A DNA stretch of 64,000 nucleotides from JABCYV01 sp963729325. Lineage in GTDB: Bacteria > Acidobacteriota > Terriglobia > Terriglobales > Acidobacteriaceae. Numbering within the stretch: position 1 is the stretch's first letter; every line of letters begins with the position of its first letter. Under the pieces are notes generated by a model that searched no databases, had not been told where the DNA came from, and saw only the letters and a list, made by a program, of their open reading frames with translations. Below, one piece after another: positions 27,299 through 35,839 of this stretch. Both the position numbers and the translations under genes were made by a program. The DNA lies in assembly GCA_963729325.1 (NCBI GenBank), contig CAVSNS010000017.1:1-64000 (forward strand), read 5' to 3'.

Positions 27299-28570
27299 GA
27301 CACATGGGTGACACAACGTACCTAAGACATGGGTAACACTTTTGGGCCGAACGGATTTTCGAGCGGTTCGAGTACCCGAGTCTCCAGATCGAAATACCCC
27401 AAATCATAATCCATAAAGCTGACCAGCCAGATGTCATCGTGAACTTCTTTGATGCCGACGGCCTGTCCGGCGAAGACCTGGCTGAAGTTGATTTTTTTCT
27501 TACCCAGACAGATGCGGCCGCACCGGGTGACCACGATGGTTTTGTCGTGGAGGGGATAATCGATATCCGGCAATCCGGTGTAAGGACGCGGGGAAGGTTG
27601 ATAGACCTCCGCCGGACATTTCATGTTCAGAGCTTCGTGCGGGCGTTCGTTGTTGAAGATGTCGATAAACTTGTCAAAGCGCGCCTGCTGCTGAAGAAAA
27701 TTGGCGGCGGCCGGTTTGGTGGCTTCTTTCTTCAAAGTGAGGTGCATGCGCTCGTGACGGCCGTTCTGCTGGGGATGGCCAGGCTGGATGCGTTCGATGC
27801 CAATGCCGAGGCGCAGCCACCACACGGCGAGCTTGCTCAGGTTGAATAAGGCGTGTGCGGAAGCGAAGGGCACACCATTGTCGCTGCGGATGTTGGCGGG
27901 CAGGCCGCGCTCCTTAAAAAGCCGCTCAAACACAGTGAAAGCGTAATCTTCCCGGGTAGAAGAAAGCGCCTCACAGGTGAGGAGAAAACGGCTGGCGTGG
28001 TCGGTAACGGTGAGGGGGTAGCAGTATTTGTGATTCCCCAGCAAGAACTCCCCTTTGTAATCGGTGCACCACAGCTCATTGGGTCGCTGGCCTAACGAGA
28101 GCGGCGTCCCTTGTGCCCGACGACGCAGCCGACCGCGGCGCTCCACCAGTCCATGACGATCGAGCACCGCGTGGATGGTGCTCTTGGCCGGGATGGGAAT
28201 ACCGGAGAACCTGCGAAGCAAGCGCTCACGGATTTTGCGAGCACCCCAGCTGGGGTGCTCCCGCTTGACGTTCAGAATGTAGTTCTCTACCTGAAAAGGA
28301 AGTTGGTTGGCATAGCGATAGGGACGCCGGTTTCGGTCGGTGAGCCCGTGAACGCCGCATTCCTGATAGCGATCGAAGATCTTATAGCCGGTCTTGCGGG
28401 AGATGCCAAACTCCCGGCACAGTTCCGCCATCGCCTCGCCGGCTAGCCGGCGAGCCACAAACTGCAGTCTTTCATCCATGACCGAACACTCCTTCCAAGG
28501 CATCACTTCCTCCCCATTACGGGGAAAAAGTGTCACCCATGTGTCCGGTACAATGTGTCACCTATGTCTC
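27299..28570 (-). mobile_element. IS481-like element with duplicated terminal motifs
   Basis: An element of about 1272 bp just downstream of the tRNA. Each end has two copies of a 16-bp motif spaced 25 bp apart: GACACATGGGTGACAC at 27299 with a variant at 27324, and the inverted forms at 28530-28545 and 28555-28570. No convincing target duplication was found, so the outermost bases are approximate. It carries one integrase-core gene. Confidence 0.75.
27322..28503 (-). CDS. Integrase-core transposase (IS481-like)
   Basis: A 393-residue transposase. An N-terminal helix-turn-helix (MAELCREFGISRKTGYKIFD) is followed by an HTH_29/32-like region and the rve domain: D in LWCTDYKGEFLLGN, D in IRSDNGVPFASAHA, E in QNGRHERMHLTLKKE. 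A C-terminal segment follows (KTIVVTRCGRICLGKKKINF). The start is ATG 28503, preceded by GGAGGAAG; a longer frame to 28536 has no such site. The frame is intact. It is not closely similar by eye to the IS481-like transposase at 3331-4464. Confidence 0.85.
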   Translation of the reverse strand: MPWKECSVMDERLQFVARRLAGEAMAELCREFGISRKTGYKIFDRYQECGVHGLTDRNRRPYRYANQLPFQVENYILNVKREHPSWGARKIRERLLRRFSGIPIPAKSTIHAVLDRHGLVERRGRLRRRAQGTPLSLGQRPNELWCTDYKGEFLLGNHKYCYPLTVTDHASRFLLTCEALSSTREDYAFTVFERLFKERGLPANIRSDNGVPFASAHALFNLSKLAVWWLRLGIGIERIQPGHPQQNGRHERMHLTLKKEATKPAAANFLQQQARFDKFIDIFNNERPHEALNMKCPAEVYQPSPRPYTGLPDIDYPLHDKTIVVTRCGRICLGKKKINFSQVFAGQAVGIKEVHDDIWLVSFMDYDLGYFDLETRVLEPLENPFGPKVLPMS

Positions 28571-28588
28571 AGGTCGCTCAAGGAATGC

Positions 28589-28819
28589 ATGACAACGTTG
28601 CAGGAGTTCAGATGTGAAGTCTGTGGAATCGTGACCAGCAATCCCATTCACTGGTTCGTGATCCGGTGTGGAGACACCGATCTTACCGTGCACCGATGGA
28701 ATTCTGAGGCGGCCGAAGCCCCCGGAGCCCGGCATTACTGCGGTGAAGCCCACGCCGAGGTGTATATCAGTCGTTGGTTTGACTCTGTGTGCGCACCGCC
28801 GAAGCCAACTTTCAAGTAG
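28589..28819 (+). CDS. Small Cys-containing hypothetical protein
   Basis: A 76-residue protein starting at ATG 28589 after AAGGA. It has a CEVCG knuckle near the N-terminus and a GARHYCGEAHAEVYISRW segment, together suggesting a small zinc-ribbon-like fold (inference). It begins 19 bp after the end of the IS481-like element, so its promoter region has probably been displaced. No family was recognised. Confidence 0.55.
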   Translation: MTTLQEFRCEVCGIVTSNPIHWFVIRCGDTDLTVHRWNSEAAEAPGARHYCGEAHAEVYISRWFDSVCAPPKPTFK

Positions 28820-29060
28820 CGCTCGCCGGGCTCATCGGCTCCAGGTTCCTGTCATTGAGCGCCCCGTAACTCTGATGTCAGGCGACACACTCCGTCCGGA
28901 CACTTCGCGCTGGAAACGCACGTCGAGGAGATCCCTCCTGGTCGTGAAGCAACTTCTTGCGAATACCGCTTGCTGAAAATCGCGCATTCAGCAGTATCGG
29001 AATACAATGCTGCTCAGCCAACGTCCCCGTGACAAATAATCTCAAAGAGGAGAAAAAATT

Positions 29061-29900
29061 ATGCCCACTATCACCACAAAAGATGGCACACAGATTTACT
29101 ACAAGGACTGGGGAAAGGGCCAGCCCATAGTGTTCAGTCACGGCTGGCCGCTCACCGCGGACGACTGGGACGGACAGATGTTGTTCTTCGGCCAGCAGGG
29201 TTATCGAGTGATCGCGCATGATCGGCGCGGGCATGGCCGCTCTACTCAAACGTGGGATGGCAACGAGATGAACACTTACGCCGACGATCTCGCGGCCCTC
29301 ACAGAAAAACTTGACCTCAAAAGTGCAATCCACGTGGGGCATTCCACCGGTGGCGGAGAAGTTGCCCGTTACATCGGGCGGCATGGCACAAAACGCGTTG
29401 CCATGGCCGTCCTCATCAGCGCGGTGCCGCCATTAATGTTGAAGACGGACAAGAATCCCGCGGGCGCGCCCATCTCGGTCTTCGACGACCTGCGAGCTCA
29501 ACTTGCGGCCAATCGGCCGCAGTTTTACAGGGATATTACGCTCCCGTTCTACGGCTACAACCGGCCCGGCGCCAAGATTTCGGAAGGCATCCGGGAGCAC
29601 TGGTGGTTGCAGGGCATGATGGGAGGAATGAAACCCCACTACGACTGCATCAAAGCCTTCTCTGAGACGGATTTCACCGAAGATCTCAAGAAGTTCGATG
29701 TGCCAACCCTCATCCTTCATGGCGACGATGACCAGATCGTGCCGATCGCCGCGGCGGCTCCGTTGTCTGCGAAGCTCGTGAAGAGGGCTAAGCTAAAGGT
29801 ATATCCGGGTTATCCGCACGGGATGCCTACCACCCACGCGGACGTGATTAATGCCGACGTGCTTGCGTTCTTAAAGCAAGCCAAGGAAGCAGCTGCGTAG
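29061..29900 (+). CDS. Alpha/beta hydrolase, non-haem haloperoxidase type
   Basis: A 279-residue cytosolic alpha/beta-hydrolase. The catalytic triad is visible as Ser in VGHSTGGGE, Asp in LHGDDDQIVP and His in YPGYPHGMP. The N-terminal TTKDGTQIYYKDWGKGQPIV, FSHGWPL and IAHDRRGHGRS are typical of the cofactor-free chloroperoxidase/esterase subfamily, which can also form peracids. The ATG at 29061 follows AGAGGAG. A strong hairpin lies just downstream, so it is probably a single-gene unit. Confidence 0.9.
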   Translation: MPTITTKDGTQIYYKDWGKGQPIVFSHGWPLTADDWDGQMLFFGQQGYRVIAHDRRGHGRSTQTWDGNEMNTYADDLAALTEKLDLKSAIHVGHSTGGGEVARYIGRHGTKRVAMAVLISAVPPLMLKTDKNPAGAPISVFDDLRAQLAANRPQFYRDITLPFYGYNRPGAKISEGIREHWWLQGMMGGMKPHYDCIKAFSETDFTEDLKKFDVPTLILHGDDDQIVPIAAAAPLSAKLVKRAKLKVYPGYPHGMPTTHADVINADVLAFLKQAKEAAA

Positions 29901-29909
29901 TAAGCGTAA

Positions 29910-29940
29910 CCGGCCTTCCCCCTCCGGGGGGAAAGGCCGG
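29910..29940 (+). terminator. Hairpin after the haloperoxidase-like gene
   Basis: CCGGCCTT and a C-run pair with a G-run and AAGGCCGG to form a GC-rich stem immediately after the stop codon. The run of T expected for an intrinsic terminator is weak (AACGGTTTG), so it may act as an mRNA-stabilising hairpin. Confidence 0.6.
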
Positions 29941-30028
29941 AACGGTTTGCTCTCATCGTACAGCGCTGGAAGTACAGAAGAATGAGTGCGTTTTCAAACA
30001 ATTCCAGCAACTTCTGACGGAGAAAATC

Positions 30029-30457
30029 ATGTCACGAGAATCGCGAATGCTCGCGGGGATTCTTCTGGTGGTGCTTCCCAGCGTGATCTACGGAGGCCTA
30101 ACTCTCCTCGGTTTTCTAACCAGAAATCTGCCGGGGTATAACGACAATCCGCTGCGGCACGATCTGTGGCGCGCCGGACACGCGCATGCCGGCGTCTATC
30201 TCGTCTTGTCGCTGGTCATGCTTCGATATGTTGACGAGGCAGTGCTTTCGCCATTTTGGAAGTGGCTTGCCCGAACTGGCGCGCCGATCGCTGCGATTAT
30301 GATTCCAGCCGCGTTCTTTTTGTCTGTCGTTTCTCCAACGGCGAAGGAACCGAATGGCTTGATAAATCTCGCGTACATCGGCGCGCTGTTTCTCGCTGCC
30401 GCTGTCCTAAGTCTGGGAGTTGGTCTGATTCGTGCCGCACGGCGCATGGAACGATGA
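30029..30457 (+). CDS. Small integral membrane protein
   Basis: A 142-residue protein with four predicted membrane helices: GILLVVLPSVIYGGLTLLGF, GVYLVLSLVMLRYV, APIAAIMIPAAFFLSVV, and IGALFLAAAVLSLGVGLI. A loop between helices one and two carries the His-rich motif RAGHAHAG, which could bind haem or metal (inference). The start follows ACGGAG. It lies upstream of DUF202 and DUF302 genes on the same strand. Family not recognised. Confidence 0.65.
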   Translation: MSRESRMLAGILLVVLPSVIYGGLTLLGFLTRNLPGYNDNPLRHDLWRAGHAHAGVYLVLSLVMLRYVDEAVLSPFWKWLARTGAPIAAIMIPAAFFLSVVSPTAKEPNGLINLAYIGALFLAAAVLSLGVGLIRAARRMER

Positions 30458-30490
30458 GCTGAATAGTCACCGATTGCTAGAGACAAGTAA

Positions 30491-30910
30491 ATGGACCCGT
30501 CAGCAGGAATTGGACAGAAGGTTGCTCTCAGTGATTTTCTGGCCGCCGAGCGAACTTTCCTGGCATGGATTCGCACCGGTCTGGCCTTGATGGGATTCGG
30601 TTTTGTCGTGGCGCGATTTGGCCTGTTCTTGCAGCAACTACAGTTTATCCAGCACGCTCCCTCAGCCCCGTCTTACGGATTATCGCTCTGGTTCGGCACC
30701 GCCCTGATTGCACTGGGAGTGGTGGTGAATCTCCTCTCCGCCTGGCATCATCTTCGGCTGGTTCGGGAGTTGGAGCGGGGAGGGCCTGTGCCCTCTCGTC
30801 CTTCGACCCAGGCCGTGTTGGTCGCTTTTGTTTCTGGCTTTGGTCGGACTCGCGATGGCAATCTACCTGGTTTCCGTCCGCGGCTCCGCGAATCTATATC
30901 CCGAGAATAA
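30491..30910 (+). CDS. DUF202 (YidH-like) membrane protein, C-terminal frame break
   Basis: The family signature is LAAERTFLAWIRTGLALMGF near the N-terminus, followed by a second helix (LWFGTALIALGVVVNLLSAW). In the sequenced frame the third helix is lost and the protein ends at 30910. Shifting the frame near 30825 gives LALVGLAMAIYLVSVRGSA, the expected third helix. After that shift the frame runs without a stop into the DUF302 gene at 30924, so either a second error exists or the proteins are fused. Function is unknown. Confidence 0.72.
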   Translation: MDPSAGIGQKVALSDFLAAERTFLAWIRTGLALMGFGFVVARFGLFLQQLQFIQHAPSAPSYGLSLWFGTALIALGVVVNLLSAWHHLRLVRELERGGPVPSRPSTQAVLVAFVSGFGRTRDGNLPGFRPRLRESISRE

Positions 30911-30923
30911 TAAGGAGATATCC

Positions 30924-31319
30924 ATGACACCGGGGACAGACAAAGGCATCATCGACAGACCCAGCAGTCATTCAGTCGAGCAGACGGTGGATAGGCTCAA
31001 GAATATTTTGCAATCCAAGGGGGTCATGCTGTTCGCCCTGATCGACCACAGCGGAGAAGCGGAAAAGGTGGGAATGAAAATGCCTCCCACGAAGCTGCTG
31101 ATCTTCGGCAGCCCCAAGGCCGGCACACCTCTCATGCTGGCCGCTCCCAGCATTGCGATTGATCTTCCTCTGAAGATTCTGGTTTGGGAAGATCGGGGAG
31201 GGAAAGTCTGGGTTTCTTACAACAGCTCGGAATATCTAAAGGAACGGCATGGCCTGCCGCAGGATCTCCTGCAAAATATCGCCGTCGTTGACGCACTGGC
31301 GGCCAAGGCTGGCGAATAA
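30924..31319 (+). CDS. DUF302 protein
   Basis: A 131-residue protein with the DUF302 pattern: VEQTVDRLKNILQSKGVMLF, ALIDHSGEAEKVGMKMPPTK, LLIFGSPKAGTPLMLAAPSI, then DLPLKILVWEDRGGKVWVSY. It starts at ATG 30924 after AAGGAGATA. DUF302 proteins are small alpha/beta proteins sometimes found near metal or redox genes; no reaction is known. It directly follows the DUF202 gene. Confidence 0.88.
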   Translation: MTPGTDKGIIDRPSSHSVEQTVDRLKNILQSKGVMLFALIDHSGEAEKVGMKMPPTKLLIFGSPKAGTPLMLAAPSIAIDLPLKILVWEDRGGKVWVSYNSSEYLKERHGLPQDLLQNIAVVDALAAKAGE

Positions 31320-31478
31320 TCCGGCAAGCCATGAAATGGCAGCCGCAACCCGCCAGCCAGTTGTTGCCACCGCGGTGGCATGTGCCCAACCAGCACGCCA
31401 GCAAGCAGTCTTTCATGACATCCAAGGCCGCGATAGAAGCGGAAACAGCAATTACTGTCCGCCGCTGTGGCCAGTCCG
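31320..31478. other. Convergent spacer
   Basis: This short spacer between the DUF302 gene and the converging zincin-like gene has no supported gene and no clear terminator hairpin. Confidence 0.4.
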
Positions 31479-33527
31479 TCAGAATCCCCGCGAACAGTAA
31501 CCAACCCCATTCAGACTCTTATTGCTCCACAGGGTCTGTACGGGATACGCGCGCCCGTCGTTTCCAATCATGTTGAACGGCGCGCCCGGAATCTGGAGAC
31601 CGTCGCCGACCCACGCGCACTTGTCGCCGATTTCCCAGCTCTGATAATCGAACCAGGCCCCGTATTGAATCAGGCCTGCTGCTTCCTCTGCTCCCGGATC
31701 GGTCAGGGTCTCTGCGATCTCGTGCCCGAGCACAATCGTGACGCCGTCGATATCTCCTCCCGGCGCCGGGTTCACAAAATCCTTCCCGCATCCCCCGCCG
31801 GCGTTAAGCACGTAGGGCATGTTGGTGAATGAGATTTTGGACTGCACTCCGGGATAGGCGATTGGGGTGGTGAAGTCGTGCCAGGCGCAGTACTGGCTCT
31901 GGTTGAACCCCGCGTCGTTGTAGTGCTGCGGCTGAGCGACCACAATCTGGGAATTTGCCAGGTCGGTGATGTGGAAGTAGTGCACTGCCCGCGCCGCCTC
32001 CCGGGCGATCTCAATCGGGGCCAGATTGTCGTGGATGGAATTGACGTCATCGTGCCAAACGCCCGCCAGTTCATGCTGCGGATTGCTGATGTTGGAATAG
32101 TTGCCGTTGTAATTTGATTGATAGTACTGCGTCACAATGTTTCCCCAACTCGTGCCGCCCATGGCGGCGACGAACCGGGTCATGAGCGCGCCTGCGCCAT
32201 CGGGATCGGTGGCTGGCTGACCTGTCGTCAGATGATCGAAAGCACCGGCCTGTCCCCACCCCCAGAAGACAAGATAGATCTTCGGATTCACCTGCACGCC
32301 CCCGCCGAAGTAAGCCATATTGACCGGCATCGGCTGGCCCGCTGCAACGCCGGGCGGGCAGACTCCGAGGGTCATGCAAATGTCCACGGTAGGCGGCGTG
32401 ACGCCCACCGGCGGCATGGCGTGCGGGTTGGTGGGCGCAGAGCGGACGCAGCCCTGGCCCGTGACGTCAAATGCTTTGTTGCTCCAGAGTGGCTGCACCG
32501 CAAACGTGGTGTGGTTGTTCATGGAGACGTTGCCCAGGTTCGTCCAGGCGCACTTGTCACCGTTCTCGCTTCCCTGTACGTCATTCCAGCCGTCCTGCAC
32601 CGTGGCGAAGTTGTCGGGATCGGTGACCGCCTCCGCGTATTCGTGGCCGACGACGATGCTGTAACCGTCGAAGACTCCATGCCCAAAGTTATCGCTAACC
32701 ACATTTACCGAGTTCATTCCGCAACCGCCTTGCCCCAGGACCGGCCAACTGGCGTTCAGGAAGGGGATGAAGGCGTACTGCAGCCGGTAGGGATTGCCCA
32801 GTCCGTCGACGCTGCTGGTCTGCGTGTGGTAACCGCAATAAACGGGTTGGCCTGTCCCGATCGTGGTGGGCGGCGTGAGAATAATGTATGTCGCTTGCGG
32901 ATCGTAGTTGAAATGCGCCGAGGCCCGTATCGCCTCCATGGCGAGAGGATCGTCGGCCAGGTTCTCCGCGAGGCCCAAAGTGACGATATCGGCTGGCAAG
33001 GGCGTCGGGTCCGTCCATACCCCTTTGAGCTGTTTGCGCGGATTGGTTACGTAATTCCCGCCACCGACGGCAGCACAACTGGTGGTACCTGCCGGTACGT
33101 TGTTGCAGTACTCATTCTGAATCGCCGCCCACGACGTCCCGCCGAGATTCGTTAGGAACGAGGTGACGTAGTTTTGCAGCTGCTGGCTCGTGTATGTGCT
33201 CCCGTTAACGTCGGTCGTGGTGAAGCCGCTCGACCAGTCCGGACCCCAGAAGATCAAATATGTTGCCGGCGTCGTCTCCACGCCGATGGCGCCCGCACCT
33301 GCGTTGCCGCCGTGATAAATGAGGTCATTTGCCGCCGAAGCGCCGCTTGGCGTATTGGGCTGGCCCGGCGCCCAAAAGAAATGCTTCGGGTTCGTCGGCG
33401 CCGACTGCGCGACTGCCGTGATCGCCGCCAGTGAAAAGACCATTACGACTAGTACTGTCAGGCAAGGGCGAGGCAGACTCTGAAGACTGCGTTCAATCAG
33501 CTTAGGTTGTGGGAACGAGACACGCAT
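31479..33527 (-). CDS. Secreted protein with two tandem zincin-like domains
   Basis: A 682-residue exported protein (signal: CLTVLVVMVFSLAAITAVAQ). It contains two homologous halves (about residues 70-365 and 405-682). Each half has a YLIFWG/YLVFWGWG strand, GGTSWAAIQ/GGTSWGNIV, then QLKGVWTD/ELAGVWHDD, a CGYHTQTSS/CAWHDFTT segment, the motif VVGHEYAEAVTDP / VLGHEIAETLTDPG, GDKCAWTN/GDKCAWVG, and a closing QPLWSNKAF/QTLWSNKSL. HExxE followed by TDP suggests a metal-dependent hydrolase. The pattern recalls the EXORDIUM/phosphate-induced family, whose bacterial members are uncharacterised. It is divergent from a TetR gene. Confidence 0.75.
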   Translation of the reverse strand: MRVSFPQPKLIERSLQSLPRPCLTVLVVMVFSLAAITAVAQSAPTNPKHFFWAPGQPNTPSGASAANDLIYHGGNAGAGAIGVETTPATYLIFWGPDWSSGFTTTDVNGSTYTSQQLQNYVTSFLTNLGGTSWAAIQNEYCNNVPAGTTSCAAVGGGNYVTNPRKQLKGVWTDPTPLPADIVTLGLAENLADDPLAMEAIRASAHFNYDPQATYIILTPPTTIGTGQPVYCGYHTQTSSVDGLGNPYRLQYAFIPFLNASWPVLGQGGCGMNSVNVVSDNFGHGVFDGYSIVVGHEYAEAVTDPDNFATVQDGWNDVQGSENGDKCAWTNLGNVSMNNHTTFAVQPLWSNKAFDVTGQGCVRSAPTNPHAMPPVGVTPPTVDICMTLGVCPPGVAAGQPMPVNMAYFGGGVQVNPKIYLVFWGWGQAGAFDHLTTGQPATDPDGAGALMTRFVAAMGGTSWGNIVTQYYQSNYNGNYSNISNPQHELAGVWHDDVNSIHDNLAPIEIAREAARAVHYFHITDLANSQIVVAQPQHYNDAGFNQSQYCAWHDFTTPIAYPGVQSKISFTNMPYVLNAGGGCGKDFVNPAPGGDIDGVTIVLGHEIAETLTDPGAEEAAGLIQYGAWFDYQSWEIGDKCAWVGDGLQIPGAPFNMIGNDGRAYPVQTLWSNKSLNGVGYCSRGF

Positions 33528-33849
33528 GGAAGCCTCCGAAGTTACGACACTGTCAAAAGTAGTTGTACTATCCCTTTAATGCGGCCACGATGCTATCCGC
33601 GGCTTGAAAGCTTCGTCAATACAACGATTCTTGTATCTGCAGGGCGAAAAGTCTGTATGTGGCCGGGAGGGATGGCATGGAGGAATACTGGGTAAAATAC
33701 TGCATATAAAATCCTTACCAGAATACGGGAGGAATAAACCAGACGCGCTCGACGTTCATGTCAGAGCAGAGTAGGATTGCCTCGGATTATAATAGTGACG
33801 CATCCAAATAATTGTTTGGGCGCCGCAAAGAGGGCGGATCCTACAAAAA
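33528..33849. other. Divergent regulatory interval
   Basis: This AT-richer 322-bp region lies between the secreted zincin-like gene (minus strand) and the TetR gene (plus strand). It should contain both promoters and possibly the TetR operator. I could not identify a convincing long palindrome. Short open frames here lack ribosome sites. Confidence 0.45.
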
Positions 33850-34458
33850 ATGCGAACTCAGGGAACCGGGGCGATGACCCCAAGCCGTGAACGCATCCGC
33901 GAGGCAGCAAAGACCTTGTTTGCTGAACGCGGATACGAGCCCACCTCGACGGCCGCTATTTGCCGGCTCGCCGGCACCAGTGAGTCCCAGCTCATAAAAC
34001 ATTTCGGAAGCAAGCAGGGCGTCTTGGAGGCGGTTTTCGAGTACGCCTGGGAGCAGCTCATCCCATCCATTCGACTGGCCACAGAGAGTATTTCCGCACC
34101 CCGCCAGAAGTTCCAAATGACGCTCGAAATGACCCTTAATTTCTTGAATAAAGACGAGCAGCTTCTCAAACTCTTTCTATTGGAAGGACGCCGCATTCGC
34201 GACAATGGCAGACAGGTTGTGCTCGTACCTGGCTTCTTGGAATTCGTGAAAATTGTGGATCAAATTCTGCAAGAACTGGCGGACCGGGGAGAGCTGGCGG
34301 TTCACCCCCAAGCACTGCGTTCCGCACTGATGGGAGCCATTGAAGGTATGCTTCGAGACAAGTTGCTGGCCCGCATCATGGCTTATCCGGCAACGTTTTC
34401 CGATGCCGAGATCCGTTCACTCTGTTTCACATTTCTCAATGCGACTCTCACCAAGTAA
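33850..34458 (+). CDS. TetR-family transcriptional regulator
   Basis: A 202-residue repressor-type regulator. The N-terminal helix-turn-helix is REAAKTLFAERGYEPTSTAA, ICRLAGTSESQLIKHFGSKQ. The rest is an all-helical ligand-binding domain (FEYAWEQLIPSIRLATESI; LRSALMGAIEGMLRDKLLAR). Starts at 33850 and 33874 are both possible; neither ribosome site is strong. It is divergent from the two-domain secreted protein, its most likely target (inference). The ligand is unknown. Confidence 0.87.
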   Translation: MRTQGTGAMTPSRERIREAAKTLFAERGYEPTSTAAICRLAGTSESQLIKHFGSKQGVLEAVFEYAWEQLIPSIRLATESISAPRQKFQMTLEMTLNFLNKDEQLLKLFLLEGRRIRDNGRQVVLVPGFLEFVKIVDQILQELADRGELAVHPQALRSALMGAIEGMLRDKLLARIMAYPATFSDAEIRSLCFTFLNATLTK

Positions 34459-34559
34459 AAGTGTCGGACCTGTACCGCACTGACGATGCACCCGGAAATT
34501 TTCGTACTCATCGGTTTCTTCCTCTGGTAGCATGCCCCAACGTAGTACATCGCGCCATC

Positions 34560-34946
34560 ATGCCAAAAGTGAACCAACTGACTGTGTCTTGTGAAAACCG
34601 TCCGGGAACACTGGCCGACTTAACAAAAATTCTTAGCGCCGCGAAGGTGAATATTCTCGCCTTCAACGCCGGCAGCGCGGGCGCGATGGGCTATATCCAA
34701 CTGGTCGTCGACAATCCCGCCAAGGCCAAGAAGATTCTCAAAGACAAAGGTATTTCTTACTACGAAGAGCGGGTGCTTCACGTCACCCTCCCCAACGTGC
34801 CGGGAGCCCTTTCTCGTTTTGCCTCCAAGCTGGCCGCCAAGGAAATCAACATCGGGGCCGCCTATCAAACCGCTGCGGAAGGCTCAAAAAAGGCAAGCAT
34901 AGTCTTAGCCGTTTCTCACTTAGGAATTGCAGATCGTATCCGCTAG
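34560..34946 (+). CDS. Tandem ACT-domain protein
   Basis: A 128-residue protein made of two ACT domains: SCENRPGTLADLTKILSAAK, VNILAFN (residues about 6-65) and HVTLPNVPGALSRFASKLA, EINIGAAYQ (about 75-125). Stand-alone ACT proteins usually sense amino acids. The start at ATG 34560 places the first beta strand at the N-terminus as expected; the frame upstream to 34461 does not resemble the family. Confidence 0.85.
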   Translation: MPKVNQLTVSCENRPGTLADLTKILSAAKVNILAFNAGSAGAMGYIQLVVDNPAKAKKILKDKGISYYEERVLHVTLPNVPGALSRFASKLAAKEINIGAAYQTAAEGSKKASIVLAVSHLGIADRIR

Positions 34947-34972
34947 GCAGCTCTCACTTATACCTATACGTC

Positions 34973-35040
34973 TGTCATCCCGAGCGGAGGAAGTTGATTC
35001 GCCCGCGAATCGACGCGCGCAGTCGAGGGACCCGCTTTTC
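34973..35040. repeat. Interspersed TGTCATCC-type intergenic repeat
   Basis: It begins TGTCATCCCGAGCGGAGG and ends AGTCGAGGGACC. The same head-and-tail pattern (TGTCATCCnGAG ... GAAGGATCT or GTCGAGGGAnC) recurs at 48898, 53043 and 56150. It is non-coding and of the kind that is abundant between acidobacterial genes. Confidence 0.7.
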
Positions 35041-35091
35041 CGAGTTCCGGGAGGTCTCGCCGTTTTTGCGAGACCTGGGAGTGTGCTTTGG

Positions 35092-35580
35092 TTAGTTCTT
35101 CTCTCGCATCTTGGGATCGTTTTTCGCCTCGAAATACCGCGTGTCGGTTGGACCATACCCAGAAACTTCCACGATTACGGGCTCAGCATCAGTCCGGGCG
35201 AAATGATTGTCTCCTCCCGGTTCCGAATACACGCTTCCCGGCGGAAGCGTCTTCAGTAACTTCTCTTCAAAATGATTGCCATAGCCGAAGTGCCATTCGC
35301 CCGATACCACAGTCGCCATCCGATTGTCTCGGTGTGAGTGCGCCTGGATGATGGTATGAGCCGGCACGAACAACAAGATTGTGTAGAAGCCGACATGGGA
35401 GGGGTCTCCGAAGATAACTTTCGTGTGAACCCCCGGCACGCCGGAACTCCCGATCTGGTTGCTATCGAGCGGACTGGCTGCGATTTCCGACGGTGTCATG
35501 CGCATCTCAGGAAGCGATTGAGCGATGGAGGCAGAAACTGCCAGCAGAGACAAAACAGCGATCACGAATCTCTTCAACAT
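35092..35580 (-). CDS. Secreted cupin-domain protein
   Basis: A 162-residue exported protein (signal: FVIAVLSLLAVSASIAQS). The cupin barrel is visible from residue 60: LLFVPAHTIIQAHSHRDNRM with the two His ligands, ATVVSGEWHFGYGNHFEE with the Gly-turn, and PPGSVYSEPGGDNHFAR with the third His. It probably binds a metal and has enzymatic or sensing activity on an unknown ligand. The ATG at 35580 has GAAGGGGC upstream. It is convergent with the ACT-domain gene. Confidence 0.85.
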   Translation of the reverse strand: MLKRFVIAVLSLLAVSASIAQSLPEMRMTPSEIAASPLDSNQIGSSGVPGVHTKVIFGDPSHVGFYTILLFVPAHTIIQAHSHRDNRMATVVSGEWHFGYGNHFEEKLLKTLPPGSVYSEPGGDNHFARTDAEPVIVEVSGYGPTDTRYFEAKNDPKMREKN

Positions 35581-35839
35581 TCGGTAGCCCCTTCACCACG
35601 ACGGGATCGATAAGTTCACTGGAAAGGGTAACTCATGAACGACTCAGATGCGTCTAGGATTCGATGAGTCATCTAGACGCCGGTTTACAATCGTGATTGC
35701 TTCCGAGTAGGCCGTCCCCGCCCACAATCAACGTCGAGTGCAAATGCGATTCTATGCATCGCACTGCGGCTGCGGAGAACGCTAATGGATGCCTTCGTCC
35801 AGTTGACCCTCTACGCGCTTCCCCGTAACATTCCCGCCA

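Noticed and set aside
32118..33155. A 345-codon plus-strand frame
   Set aside because: It is antisense to the two-domain secreted protein, whose duplicated motifs show the minus strand is coding.
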